Under the pieces are notes generated by a model. It was not told the origin of the DNA, did not search any database, and was given only the letters and a program-made list of their open reading frames with translations. Source: Rhodocyclales bacterium (lineage in GTDB: Bacteria; Pseudomonadota; Gammaproteobacteria; Burkholderiales; Rhodocyclaceae). Taken from it: a DNA stretch of 62,417 nucleotides. Location of the stretch: assembly GCA_028292485.1 (NCBI GenBank), contig JAQGMG010000019.1, positions 1 to 62,417 of the forward strand, given 5' to 3'. Within the stretch, counting starts at the first letter, position 1. Each line of letters begins with the position of its first letter. This document shows, in pieces, positions 37,402-46,696 of the stretch. The translations under genes and the position numbers were made by a program.

Positions 37402-37438
37402 GATGCTTCCTGCCTGTACGACCCACCACGCAGAACGG

Positions 37439-37882
37439 TCAAGCTTTGGCGCGGTGATTGATCAGCAGCCAATACAAACCTGCCTGGCGTGCTACTTCAC
37501 TCAGATCTTCAAAATTGACCGGCTTGACCACGTAGCTGTTTGCTCCGAGGTCGTAACTCTTAACGACATCTTTTTCCTCTTGTGAAGAGGTCATTACAAC
37601 AATCGGGATACTTTTTGTATTCGGGTCACCTTTCAGTGTAGCCAGCACTTCGAGACCGTCGACCCGCGGCATCTTCAGATCCAGCAACATCAGTCCCGGA
37701 TCGACGGGTTCGCGCTGTGCATATCTGCCGCGCCGATACACGTAATCAAGCGCTTCCTGGCCATCTTTCAGCCAGGTAATGTGGTGTGGTAGCGCAGCGC
37801 TCTGCAACCCGCGCAAGCTCAGCTCGGCATCAAGCGGGTTGTCTTCCACGAGCAGGATTTCAAAATGCTCAATTTCTTCCAT
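37439..37882 (-). CDS. Rcp1-like single-domain response regulator
   Basis: The 147-residue protein is only a receiver domain of the phytochrome-associated Rcp1 type: FEILLVEDNPLDAELSLRGL (acidic pocket), the phospho-Asp in LMLLDLKMPRVDGLEVLATL, IVVMTSSQEEKDV and the Lys in SYVVKPVNFEDL. It has no output domain, so it probably relays phosphate or acts by protein contact. Its start lies inside the end of the kinase gene (14-bp overlap), so the kinase is its obvious partner. Open frame upstream to 38164 is antisense-like coding of no known protein. Confidence 0.92.
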   Translation of the reverse strand: MEEIEHFEILLVEDNPLDAELSLRGLQSAALPHHITWLKDGQEALDYVYRRGRYAQREPVDPGLMLLDLKMPRVDGLEVLATLKGDPNTKSIPIVVMTSSQEEKDVVKSYDLGANSYVVKPVNFEDLSEVARQAGLYWLLINHRAKA

Positions 37883-39776
37883 GATCGCTTTCCTTCGGCA
37901 ATGTGAAATAGAACGTTGCGCCCTGATCCGGGGCGCTGTCAGCCCATACTCGCCCCCCATGCCGGGTAATAATGCGGTGCACCAGCGCAAGTCCCACGCC
38001 TGTCCCCGCAAAGTCTGCCGCATCATGTAGACGCTGGAATACCCCGAACAGTTTCGCCTTGTAGCGAGGATCGAAACCAGCACCGTTATCCCGTACGAAA
38101 TACACGTGTTCATGCTCTTCCGAAATCGCACCCACCTCGATAACCGGCTGCTCGCGCTTGGCACTGAACTTGATGGCGTTGGAAAGCAGATTGCTCCACA
38201 CCTGCACGAGCAGGGAACGATCGCCCTGCGCCTGTGGCAAGGTGCCGAGCCGGAGTTCGGCAGTCGTGCCCGCCTGAAGGGCGACGAGACTTGTAAAGGT
38301 TGAACTCGCCAGGGTTTGCATGTCGAGCACCATCGGCTGGATTCCCTTGCGACCCAGGCGGGAGAAGGTCAACAGATCATCGATGAGGGTGCCCATGCGA
38401 CTGGCTTCACCCTGGATGATGCCCAGCAAACGCAGGCCTTCGCTGCTGAGCGTACTGGTCGAATCCTGCGAGAGGATTTTCGAGAAACCCGATACCGCTC
38501 GCACGGGCGCGCGCAAGTCGTGCGACACCGAGTAGCTGAAGCTTTCAAGCTCCTGGTTGGACTCTTCAAGCTGTGCCGTGCGCTGGGCAACGCGTTGCTC
38601 CAGCTCGCGCGTGAGCATCCGCGCCTCTTCCTCGGCCGTGCGACGATCATGTACATCGGAAATCGAACCGATCCACTCCGTTACCACGCCCGGCCCGTCG
38701 AGATTGGCCACGGCGCGCAAGCTGACGAAACGGTATTCCTGCGTGGACAGATGCCACAGGCGAACTTCAATTTCAAACGGCTCGCTCTGGGCAATACTTT
38801 GCGCCCAGGCCGTGTCGATGGCCTCGCGATCATTCGGATGAAAAGCGTTGCGCCAGCCCAGGCCGGTATAGGCCCGTTCGTTCTGCCCGGTATAGGCCTC
38901 CCATTGCGCGTTTTCCGTGCGCCAGGCGCCATGCTGGTCTGCCAGCCAGGTCACCGCGGCACTTGCCGAAACGAGCACACGGTTGCGCCGTTCGCTCACC
39001 TGCAACGCCCGCTGCGCGCTGGTCCGATCGGCAATCTCGTGTTCGAGCGCCCGGTTCGAGGCCTCGAGCGCCACAGCGCGGCTACCGATCTCCGCCAGCA
39101 TGTCGTTGAACGCCTCGACGAGAAAGCCTATTTCATCGCTACTGGTCTTTTGCGCCCGCAGCGAAAAATCACGGCTGTCCACGACGCGACGCGCGACTTC
39201 GGTGACCGACAGCACGGGACCGGTCACGGACTGCTGCAATTTGCCGGACAACAGGAAAGCAGCAAGCAGACTGAGTCCCATGACAACAATCAGAATGCCC
39301 ATCGAGGCGAGCAGGCGATGGCTTGCATCGCTGGTTGTCTCGATAAAAAGCGTACCGAGAATCTCGTTGTTGTCCGCGATCCGCTTGAACAAAGTGAGCT
39401 TGCTGCCATCTTCCCGCAAGCCGTCCGACTCGGGAAGTTTGGGTATGACATGCTGATTGCCGTCGCGCTTTGCATACGAAGCAAACAACTCGCCTCTGGC
39501 GGTATAGATTGCGGCCGATTCAACCGACGAAGCAGCCTCGAGCAGCGCCAGGTTTTCGGCAGCCACTTTCTTGTCGTTGAACGACAGCGCCGGGGCACTC
39601 GCCCGGCTGACCACATCAGCAACCGTGTTCAGTTCGATGGCAACGAATTCGCGATACTGCCGCCAATCGTTCAGCATCATTGCGGCGCCAGCTACCACCA
39701 GTGAAAAGAAGGTCGTGATCAGCACGACGAGCATCATCTTCAGGCGGATGGAATGAACGGGAAAGGCATTCATCAT
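37869..39776 (-). CDS. Sensor histidine kinase with CHASE8-like periplasmic domain
   Basis: The 635-residue kinase has TM1 (about 14-34), a periplasmic region (35-156) closely resembling CHASE8 of YfiN-type proteins (RASAPALSFNDKKVAAENLALL, AAIYTARGELFASY), TM2 (about 157-178), HAMP (to about 235), PAS (about 265-378), a coiled coil, a HisKA domain with the phospho-acceptor H419 in SVSHDLRAPVRAV, and a HATPase with N533 (LLSNAIKFS) and DNGAGFD at 563-569. The H-box is the phytochrome-like form, agreeing with the Rcp1-type regulator downstream. Start and YfiR stop overlap by 4 bp. Confidence 0.9.
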   Translation of the reverse strand: MMNAFPVHSIRLKMMLVVLITTFFSLVVAGAAMMLNDWRQYREFVAIELNTVADVVSRASAPALSFNDKKVAAENLALLEAASSVESAAIYTARGELFASYAKRDGNQHVIPKLPESDGLREDGSKLTLFKRIADNNEILGTLFIETTSDASHRLLASMGILIVVMGLSLLAAFLLSGKLQQSVTGPVLSVTEVARRVVDSRDFSLRAQKTSSDEIGFLVEAFNDMLAEIGSRAVALEASNRALEHEIADRTSAQRALQVSERRNRVLVSASAAVTWLADQHGAWRTENAQWEAYTGQNERAYTGLGWRNAFHPNDREAIDTAWAQSIAQSEPFEIEVRLWHLSTQEYRFVSLRAVANLDGPGVVTEWIGSISDVHDRRTAEEEARMLTRELEQRVAQRTAQLEESNQELESFSYSVSHDLRAPVRAVSGFSKILSQDSTSTLSSEGLRLLGIIQGEASRMGTLIDDLLTFSRLGRKGIQPMVLDMQTLASSTFTSLVALQAGTTAELRLGTLPQAQGDRSLLVQVWSNLLSNAIKFSAKREQPVIEVGAISEEHEHVYFVRDNGAGFDPRYKAKLFGVFQRLHDAADFAGTGVGLALVHRIITRHGGRVWADSAPDQGATFYFTLPKESDHGRN

Positions 39777-40405
39777 GGCGTCACCGATATCACTTGATGT
39801 GCCACGGTCAGCAAGCGCGAGCTGATCTTCAGATTGCCACGCTCGGCTGCCGGTAAAGAGACGTCAAAGCGCACCTGGTCGTCGATGACGACAAAATTGA
39901 TGACACTGCTGAACGTCGGGGTATCGTCGAGCTCCGTGACCGTCAGGACGGCTGACGATCTGGCACTCGCCACAATCCTGCCGAAGCGATTGCTCGCCGT
40001 ACTGGCGACGAACAACACATGACTGTTGGTGGCGGCATCATTGGCGCCGAGGCGCCGCACGACGATGGCATGGCCGTTAACAGCGCGTCCCACAACCAGC
40101 CGCGACAACTCGGCAGCTACGTCGTCCGCGTCGACCACGCTGATGATCAGCGGTGAATCCTGAGCATCGAAAGAGCCCGGCGGCCACTCCACATAGCTGG
40201 TGAACTTGAACAGGAACGCTGCCTTGATCTTCGATTCCGACGGCGCGTTGTCGGCATATGCCAGTCCGTTCGAAAACATCAGGAAGCCGGCCATCAGCAA
40301 GCTGCTCAGGCGCAGCTTCAAGGGCCGAAACAACCGGCCGCAGAGCATTCCATGAAGGGTGCTCCTCTCCAATTGCCGACGGAAAAACTGCATGCCTCGT
40401 GTCAT
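39773..40405 (-). CDS. YfiR family (DUF4154) periplasmic protein
   Basis: The 210-residue protein has a signal-like segment (about 33-51, LSSLLMAGFLMFSNGLAYA) and the DUF4154 pattern: SKIKAAFLFKFTSYVEWPPGSF, the central SHVLFVASTASNRF and FVVIDDQVRFDVSLPAAERG, ending LKISSRLLTVAHQV. In Pseudomonas, YfiR is a periplasmic inhibitor of the CHASE8-containing diguanylate cyclase YfiN. Here no YfiN is adjacent; the CHASE8-like kinase takes that position. The start shares one base with the stop of the TonB receptor gene (TGATG) and the end overlaps the kinase start. Confidence 0.9.
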   Translation of the reverse strand: MTRGMQFFRRQLERSTLHGMLCGRLFRPLKLRLSSLLMAGFLMFSNGLAYADNAPSESKIKAAFLFKFTSYVEWPPGSFDAQDSPLIISVVDADDVAAELSRLVVGRAVNGHAIVVRRLGANDAATNSHVLFVASTASNRFGRIVASARSSAVLTVTELDDTPTFSSVINFVVIDDQVRFDVSLPAAERGNLKISSRLLTVAHQVISVTP

Positions 40406-42414
40406 CAGAACACCACGCTCAACCCGATATACGCTTCTGGTCCGAATTCGCTGCCGGTGGCAGCCGTACCAAATTCGCGATGCTCACCACCCTGGGCATT
40501 CAACACGCTCAGTGTGAGACTGGTGTCGCGCAATATCTTGTATGCACTTGAAATATCGAAAGCAGTGTAGGAAGGCACTTGCGCGCCCCGCAGGGCGGTG
40601 ACATGCCGGACGCTGAGTGAAACATTGAGCTTGCGCGAGACGTCCCAGGTAGTACGCGCTTGCCATTGGGTCTTCGGATCATCGCCCATCGAAGTGTTAT
40701 CGAGCGCACTGCCGGGATCCGCGCTATAGCGTTGCAGCATGCGCACGAAGCCGGCATCGAAGCGCCATTGGCGATTCAGGCGGTAAGTCGTCCAGCCTTC
40801 GACGCCATAGGTGTGTCCGTTGGTGCCATTGTTGAAGCCGATGGTGAATGGCGAGATGCTGACCAGTCGAAGCGCACGCAATCTCCTGAAGCGCTCGTAG
40901 AACGCAGTCAGCGAATAGGACCAGGCCGTCGTCGCTTGCGCCCGGTAACCCAGTTCTGCCGTATTCACCACCTCGGAGCCGAAATCGGCGCTGCCAGCCA
41001 GCACCAGCCCCCCCGATTGCGCATACAGGCCGCGGTCTATCCGGCTGGGCGCCCGCACGGATCGCGACAAACCAGCCCATATCACCTGGTCATTTTCCAT
41101 GGCATAGGTCAAACGGAGGTTGGGCAGGAATTCCCAGTTCGTATAGCTGTTGTGTTCGGCGCGTGCGCCTAGTGAAACGCGCGTTTTCTTGGTCACCGTG
41201 ATGTCGTCCTGGGCAAACAGGCTTATCCACTGGACCGTGTCATTGGCGGGCAGGAAAGAGAAGGCAACGCTGCTGTTTACGATCTGGTCGCGGGCTACCC
41301 GATAACCTCCACCGAAAATGACATTCTGGTTTTCGCTGAGCTTGCTGTCCTGCTGCAGCAGCAGATCGTAAGTGCGCAGTTGCTCCTCGAAGGTGCCGGG
41401 CGCATGACGATGCGTCTGGTCGTAGATGAAGCGCACCGTCTGGCGGCTGCCTCCCTTTGTCATCCCGTTCCACCGCGCCAGGAGATTGGCTCCGGAGATG
41501 GTCTGCCGTTCCGGCTTGGTCGGATCGAGCGAGCCATCGTAGGCGTCGCCCTGGATGGTGAGACCGTTGGCAGCATCGACACGGAAGCCGGCCTGCGTCT
41601 TCTGCCAGGCATCCGGCTGCGCGACGCCGTTGGCACGCTCACTGAATTCGTAGTTGTCGCGCTTGGTGTAAACGCGGTAGTTCCCCCCATTCGTCAATTC
41701 GCCGCCATAACGCGCCGCCACATCATGCTGCTGGCTGCCGGTGGATGCCCACACCAGGCCGCCCTGCGTCTCTTTCGCCGCGCGCGTGATGATATTGATG
41801 ACGCCATTGACGGCGTTGGATCCCCACAAGGTGGTACCAGGTCCGCTGATCACCTCGATGCGATCCACATCGGCCAGCATCACGTCCTGCGCATCCCAGA
41901 GCACACCGGAGAACAGTGGCGTGTAGAGCGAACGACCGTCGAGTTGCACCTGCAGCTTGTTGGCGGCCGTCGAATTGAAACCGCGTGCGCTGATCGCATA
42001 TTCCCGCGCATTGAGGCGCGCGACCTGCAGGTTGGGCGCCAGCCGTAAAGCTTCCGGCAGACTGCGTGCGCCGGAGCGGCGAATGTCGTCATTGGTAATG
42101 ACGTAGATCGATGCCGCTGCTGTCGCAAGGGGCTCTGCGCGCCGCGAAACGGAGGTGACCTTGATACTCGTCAGTTGCTCCAGGCTCAGGCTCGCCAAAT
42201 CCGCATCGACGTCCGCCGCATGTAATGGCGAAGCCTGGAAGCCCACAGCGAACAACGCTGCAGCGATGCGCGACATGGCAATGACAGGAAAATTTTTCTT
42301 TGACCGCAATGCGCAGGAGCGCTGGGCAAGATTGAGGAAACGGATAAGGATGAAACGGGCAAGGCTTGCTGTTGTGAGTGATCGACTGCAATCAAAAACC
42401 ATGCGCTCCAGCAT
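40405..42414 (-). CDS. TonB-dependent outer-membrane receptor
   Basis: The 669-residue receptor has a plug domain (about 70-190: IYVITNDDIRRSGARSLPEA, QLDGRSLYTPLFSGVLWDAQ, DRIEVISGPGTTLWGSNAVN) and a 22-strand type barrel ending in Phe (GLSVVF). The ligand is unknown, and there is no FecA-like signalling extension. A GGAGGGG site stands just before the ATG at 42414, favouring this start, although the signal peptide appears to begin near residue 47 (MSRIAAALFAVGFQASPLHA). It heads the operon with YfiR-like, kinase and regulators, suggesting ligand uptake or sensing coupled to signalling. Confidence 0.9.
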   Translation of the reverse strand: MLERMVFDCSRSLTTASLARFILIRFLNLAQRSCALRSKKNFPVIAMSRIAAALFAVGFQASPLHAADVDADLASLSLEQLTSIKVTSVSRRAEPLATAAASIYVITNDDIRRSGARSLPEALRLAPNLQVARLNAREYAISARGFNSTAANKLQVQLDGRSLYTPLFSGVLWDAQDVMLADVDRIEVISGPGTTLWGSNAVNGVINIITRAAKETQGGLVWASTGSQQHDVAARYGGELTNGGNYRVYTKRDNYEFSERANGVAQPDAWQKTQAGFRVDAANGLTIQGDAYDGSLDPTKPERQTISGANLLARWNGMTKGGSRQTVRFIYDQTHRHAPGTFEEQLRTYDLLLQQDSKLSENQNVIFGGGYRVARDQIVNSSVAFSFLPANDTVQWISLFAQDDITVTKKTRVSLGARAEHNSYTNWEFLPNLRLTYAMENDQVIWAGLSRSVRAPSRIDRGLYAQSGGLVLAGSADFGSEVVNTAELGYRAQATTAWSYSLTAFYERFRRLRALRLVSISPFTIGFNNGTNGHTYGVEGWTTYRLNRQWRFDAGFVRMLQRYSADPGSALDNTSMGDDPKTQWQARTTWDVSRKLNVSLSVRHVTALRGAQVPSYTAFDISSAYKILRDTSLTLSVLNAQGGEHREFGTAATGSEFGPEAYIGLSVVF

Positions 42415-43023
42415 CAGTCCCCTCCATTAAGTGTTCTTGTCACCGAGCCATACGGTCTCAAGCGTTTGTCGAAAGTACGTACCCGCTTTTTCAAACTTTT
42501 TTCAAATCTTTCCCGACGCGTGAGTAATGCGCAAAACGCATAACATTTGGCTATCGACAGTATAGACAGGGATAGGCACGCGCCGACCGGGTGTTAACGC
42601 GTACAGATTTTGTTTTGTTTCACAACTAGGGCGCTGATTTGAATAGGAAAATACGGGCTGCGTGCCAGAAATATTGCAGCAGCGAAAGGCGAACAGGAAT
42701 GGCCGTCCTCGGGGGTAAGGCTGATGGAAGAAGCTGTCTCACATTTGCCGTTCTCACATGCCTCAGCATTCGTAGCAAACATGCAGCCGTTGTATCTGAA
42801 AACGCCTCGTGAATAATTGTTCGTCATGTTTTCACAGACTGCGCAGAACCTTCGCTACCGCCCATCAAATGCGGCGCCAGACTCTTGCCGAACCCGGTTC
42901 AGCAATGCGCAAGCGCAAGCAACTTCTCCCGGCCCGCCAGGCGACTATTTGAAGCCGATGGCAAACCATCGGCCCAGGCGGGTGCCAGTTGCTACAATCC
43001 ATGCTTGCTTCCAGCTCAAAGCC
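42415..43023. other. 609-bp divergent intergenic region (receptor operon / mutS)
   Basis: This stretch is visibly AT-richer than its flanks and should hold the promoters of the receptor operon and mutS. I see A/T tracts near 42493-42512 and a TACAAT-like -10 at 42993-42998, 26 bp before the mutS ATG, but no convincing -35 for it. Short frames (e.g. 42594-42827 minus) look non-coding. No operator was identified. Confidence 0.5.
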
Positions 43024-45645
43024 ATGAAGCCTTCATTCCCGCAGAAAGACAGTGCCTTGCAGAACAAAGCCCAGCCGAAGGAACAGGAGCTCCGGACACA
43101 CACCCCCATGATGCAGCAGTACCTGGGTCTCAAAGCCCAGCACCCGGACACGTTGCTCTTCTACCGCATGGGCGATTTCTACGAGTTGTTCTACGAAGAC
43201 GCGGAGCGTGCTTCGCGCTTGCTGGACATCACATTGACCACGCGCGGGCAATCGGCCGGTGTGCCGATCAAGATGGCCGGTGTGCCTTTTCATGCCCTGG
43301 AGCCCTATCTTGCCAAGCTGGTGAAGGCCGGTGAATCGGCGGTAATTTGCGAGCAGATCGGCGACCCCGCGACCAGCAAAGGGCCTGTCGAGCGTGCCAT
43401 CGCACGTATCGTCACGCCTGGCACGCTGACAGACGCTGCCCTGCTGGATGACCGGGCCGATGCGCCCCTGCTCGCGCTACAGCTCAATCGTGGCGTGCTC
43501 GGTCTGGCCTGGCTGAATCTTGCCAATGGCGATTTCCGCATCGTCGAGACGACGCCGGAATCCCTGATCAGCCATCTGGAGCGTCTGCGCCCGGCCGAAG
43601 CACTGGTGCCCGATGGCCTCAAGCTGCCTGCGCTCGAAGCGCGCGTGCCGGCAATTCGCCGGCTGGCCGATTGGCAATTCGATGCGAAGACCGGTACCGG
43701 GCTGCTCACCAGCCATTTCGGCACGCACGATCTCGCCGGCTTTTCGGCCGAGGGGCTGGATGTTGCACTGGCTGCAGCAGCCGCACTGTTCGACTATGCG
43801 CGCACGACACAACGCCAATCGCTGGCACATATCACGACGCTGAAGGTGGAGCGCGATGGCGACTATCTGCGCCTCGACGCGCATACGCGTCGCAACCTCG
43901 AAATCTCCGAGACGCTGCGCGGCGAGCCCTCACCGACCCTGCTCTCGTTGCTCGACCTGTGTCAGACCAGCATGGGTTCGCGCTGGCTACGCCATTGCCT
44001 GCACCACCCGCTATCCAATCGGCACGAATGCAAGTTGCGACATCAGACGGTTGGCGCATTGCTTGGCGACGCCGGCAACGGCCCCATGAATGCCATTGCC
44101 GATGCGCTGCGCCCGATTGCCGATATCGAGCGTATCGCCACACGCATCGCGCTGCGCAGCGTGCGACCTCGCGAACTGTCCAGCCTGCGCGAAAGCCTTG
44201 CCGCACTGGACGCATTGCGCAGCCCTCTGCCAGTCGCGCAGGCAGATCTCGCCGCGCGGCTTTTCCATGAACTTGCCACGCCGGTCGAGGCACTGCTGCA
44301 CCTGCAGGCCTCGATTGCTTCTGAACCGGGCACACAGGTACGCGATGGCGGCGTCATAAACCGGGGCTACGATGCCGAACTTGACGAGTTGCGCGACATC
44401 CAGTCGAACTGCGGCGCTTTCCTGCTTGAACTGGAGGCCCGCGAGCGCGAACGCACCGGCATTGCCACGCTCAAGGTCGAGTTCAATCGCGTGCATGGTT
44501 TCTATATAGAAGTCACCCATGCACACACCGCGAAGGTGCCGGACGACTATCGTCGTCGCCAGACGATGAAGAACGCCGAGCGCTACATCACGCCCGAGCT
44601 GAAGACCTTCGAGGACAAGGCATTGTCGGCACAGGACCGTGCCCTGGCGCGCGAGAAGATGCTGTACGAACAAGTGCTCGACAGTCTCGCCGCACACGTA
44701 ACCACCCTTCAGCGCATCGCCCATGCCGTCGCCTTGCTCGACGGGCTCAACGCTTTCGCACAGGCGGCCGCGCGTTACGACTACCGTGCGCCGGAACTCG
44801 TCGATGAACCCGTCATCGATATCCGCGAAGGTCGTCACCCCGTCGTCGAACGTCAGGTAGACAGCTTCATCAGCAACGATGTGCAGCTCGTGCCGACGCG
44901 TCGCATGCTGCTTGTCACCGGCCCTAACATGGGCGGCAAGTCGACCTATATGCGGCAAGTAGCGCTGATCGTGCTGCTGGCGCACTGCGGTTGTTTCGTC
45001 CCGGCTTCGCGCTGCCGCATCGGCCCGATCGATGCGATTTTCACGCGTATCGGTGCCTCCGACGACCTGGCTTCGGGCCGCTCGACCTTCATGGTTGAAA
45101 TGACCGAAGCAGCCGCCATCCTCAACGGCGCGACGGAGAAAAGCCTGGTACTGATGGACGAGATCGGTCGCGGCACGTCGACTTTCGACGGCATGGCATT
45201 GGCATTTTCCATAGCCAGGCACCTGCTCGACAAGAATCAGAGCTACGCCCTGTTCTCGACGCATTACTTCGAACTGACACGGCTCGGGCATGAATACCCG
45301 GAATGTGCCAACGTGCATCTCGGTGCAGTCGAGCACGCCCACAGCATCGTCTTCCTGCACGCCGTCGAAGAAGGCCCTGCCTCGCAAAGCTACGGTATTG
45401 AGGTCGCAGCGCTGGCGGGGATTCCGGCCGCCGTCGTGCGCGACGCCAAACGTCGTTTGCGCGCACTGGAGAATCGTGAAGTGGCAAACGGCCCGCAAGA
45501 CGACCTTTTCACTTCGCTGCCCGAACCGGAGCCGACAAATGTCGGGCACCCGGCACTGACGCAACTCGCCGCACTCGACCCGGACAGCATGAGCCCGCGC
45601 GAAGCACTCGAAGCGATCTACGCGCTACGCAAATCTCTGCACTGA
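43024..45645 (+). CDS. mutS: DNA mismatch repair protein MutS
   Basis: MutS recognises mismatches and starts methyl-directed or nick-directed repair. With the ATG at 43024 the protein has 873 residues, close to the family norm. The mismatch-binding motif [11 protein letters not shown] is near residue 55. Walker A is [14 protein letters not shown], followed by [10 protein letters not shown], Walker [17 protein letters not shown] and FSTHYFELT. The frame is open 207 nt upstream, but those codons encode a low-similarity Pro/Arg/Ala-rich stretch, and a -10-like element lies just before 43024, so the longer start is rejected. Confidence 0.96.
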   Translation: MKPSFPQKDSALQNKAQPKEQELRTHTPMMQQYLGLKAQHPDTLLFYRMGDFYELFYEDAERASRLLDITLTTRGQSAGVPIKMAGVPFHALEPYLAKLVKAGESAVICEQIGDPATSKGPVERAIARIVTPGTLTDAALLDDRADAPLLALQLNRGVLGLAWLNLANGDFRIVETTPESLISHLERLRPAEALVPDGLKLPALEARVPAIRRLADWQFDAKTGTGLLTSHFGTHDLAGFSAEGLDVALAAAAALFDYARTTQRQSLAHITTLKVERDGDYLRLDAHTRRNLEISETLRGEPSPTLLSLLDLCQTSMGSRWLRHCLHHPLSNRHECKLRHQTVGALLGDAGNGPMNAIADALRPIADIERIATRIALRSVRPRELSSLRESLAALDALRSPLPVAQADLAARLFHELATPVEALLHLQASIASEPGTQVRDGGVINRGYDAELDELRDIQSNCGAFLLELEARERERTGIATLKVEFNRVHGFYIEVTHAHTAKVPDDYRRRQTMKNAERYITPELKTFEDKALSAQDRALAREKMLYEQVLDSLAAHVTTLQRIAHAVALLDGLNAFAQAAARYDYRAPELVDEPVIDIREGRHPVVERQVDSFISNDVQLVPTRRMLLVTGPNMGGKSTYMRQVALIVLLAHCGCFVPASRCRIGPIDAIFTRIGASDDLASGRSTFMVEMTEAAAILNGATEKSLVLMDEIGRGTSTFDGMALAFSIARHLLDKNQSYALFSTHYFELTRLGHEYPECANVHLGAVEHAHSIVFLHAVEEGPASQSYGIEVAALAGIPAAVVRDAKRRLRALENREVANGPQDDLFTSLPEPEPTNVGHPALTQLAALDPDSMSPREALEAIYALRKSLH

Positions 45646-45696
45646 CCAGCGCATCGAGCGTCAATGCGCTCGGTAGCGTGCCAACCAGAAATCCAC

Positions 45697-46452
45697 ATGT
45701 CATCTTCCATCGATATCAGCGAACAAAAAGGTGTGCGCTATCTGCACTTCGGCTCTGAATGGGTGCAAGGCGCAATGCGCATCGCCCGCCCTCTTAACCT
45801 GGAGCTGGCCTATACACGCGAGATGATGGCAGGCTTGCTGATGCGCGACGATGCGAACTGGCCGCGCAGGATTCTCCTGATCGGCCTGGGCGCGGCTTCG
45901 CTGACGAAGTTCTGCTACTGGAAGTTGCCGCAGTCGCGATTGACCGTGGTGGAAATCGATGCGCGTGTCGTATCTGCTGCGCGGCAATTCTTCAAGCTGC
46001 CCGATGAAGACGAGCGCCTGCATATCGAGATTGCTGACGGCGTGGAGTTCATACGCCAGGGCAACGCGCAATTCGACTACATACTTGTCGACGGCTACGA
46101 CGAAGACGCGAAGGTCGGCGCACTCGATTCGCTGCCGTTCTATCAGGCTTGCTGGGCGCGGCTTTCCGAGAACGGCCTACTGGCTGTCAATCTGTTCGGG
46201 CGCACACGGCGCTACGGGCCAAGCATCCAGCGTATGTCAGAAGCATTCGACACACGCGCGATGGCTTTTCCTTCATGCGACAGCGGCAACGTCATTGCTT
46301 TCGCTGCGCGGGGCGAAGCCGTCGATGTGAGTGCAGCCGTGCTGCGCAAACGCGCGGATGAGCTCGTAACAGCGTCGGGTCTGGATCTACGCCCCACAGT
46401 GAGCCGGCTCGAAGAAGCCAAGGTGCTCGAAGGCGGCGTGCTGCGGATTTAA
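45697..46452 (+). CDS. Spermidine synthase-like SAM-dependent protein
   Basis: With the start MSSSIDISEQKGVRYL (45697) the protein has 251 residues. It has the spermine/spermidine synthase-type Rossmann fold: RILLIGLGAASLTKFCYW (SAM/dcSAM loop), LTVVEIDARVVSAARQFF and FDYILVDGYDEDA. It lacks the usual N-terminal beta domain and the family's strict GGGDG motif (here GLGAA), so it may be a methyltransferase-like relative and not a true aminopropyltransferase. It follows mutS by 51 bp on the same strand. An in-frame ATG at 45664 is an alternative start. Confidence 0.78.
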   Translation: MSSSIDISEQKGVRYLHFGSEWVQGAMRIARPLNLELAYTREMMAGLLMRDDANWPRRILLIGLGAASLTKFCYWKLPQSRLTVVEIDARVVSAARQFFKLPDEDERLHIEIADGVEFIRQGNAQFDYILVDGYDEDAKVGALDSLPFYQACWARLSENGLLAVNLFGRTRRYGPSIQRMSEAFDTRAMAFPSCDSGNVIAFAARGEAVDVSAAVLRKRADELVTASGLDLRPTVSRLEEAKVLEGGVLRI

Positions 46453-46696
46453 AATCCGCGTGCGCAAAGAAAAACTTTTGCACACCCTACAGTCACTTAC
46501 GCTCGCCATCGCTCGCGAAAACGATTGCTTCGCGAATTCGCCTTGGCTTTGTTTGAACCCACGCTACGGAGAAGCCGTCAGAAAGCGGAGCGCGCGCGTG
46601 GCTGGCTAGGCGGCCCGCGCAGAGCAGTGCTCATGCACGGCGAGCGGGCCCTCTTTTACCCAAATGCCGCCAGCTGCGCGCGCATATGACGGCTTC

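Noticed and set aside
38316-39704. 462-codon plus-strand frame opposite the histidine kinase
   Set aside because: Antisense shadow; the kinase motifs on the minus strand are complete.
42594-42827. 77-codon minus-strand frame between the receptor operon and mutS
   Set aside because: No convincing ribosome site, no domain, atypical composition; treated as part of the intergenic region.
42817-43023. 69-residue N-terminal extension of MutS
   Set aside because: The extra residues are not MutS-like and a -10-like element lies within this stretch; start at 43024 preferred.
44011-45564. 517-codon minus-strand frame opposite mutS
   Set aside because: Antisense to the conserved MutS core; no independent support.
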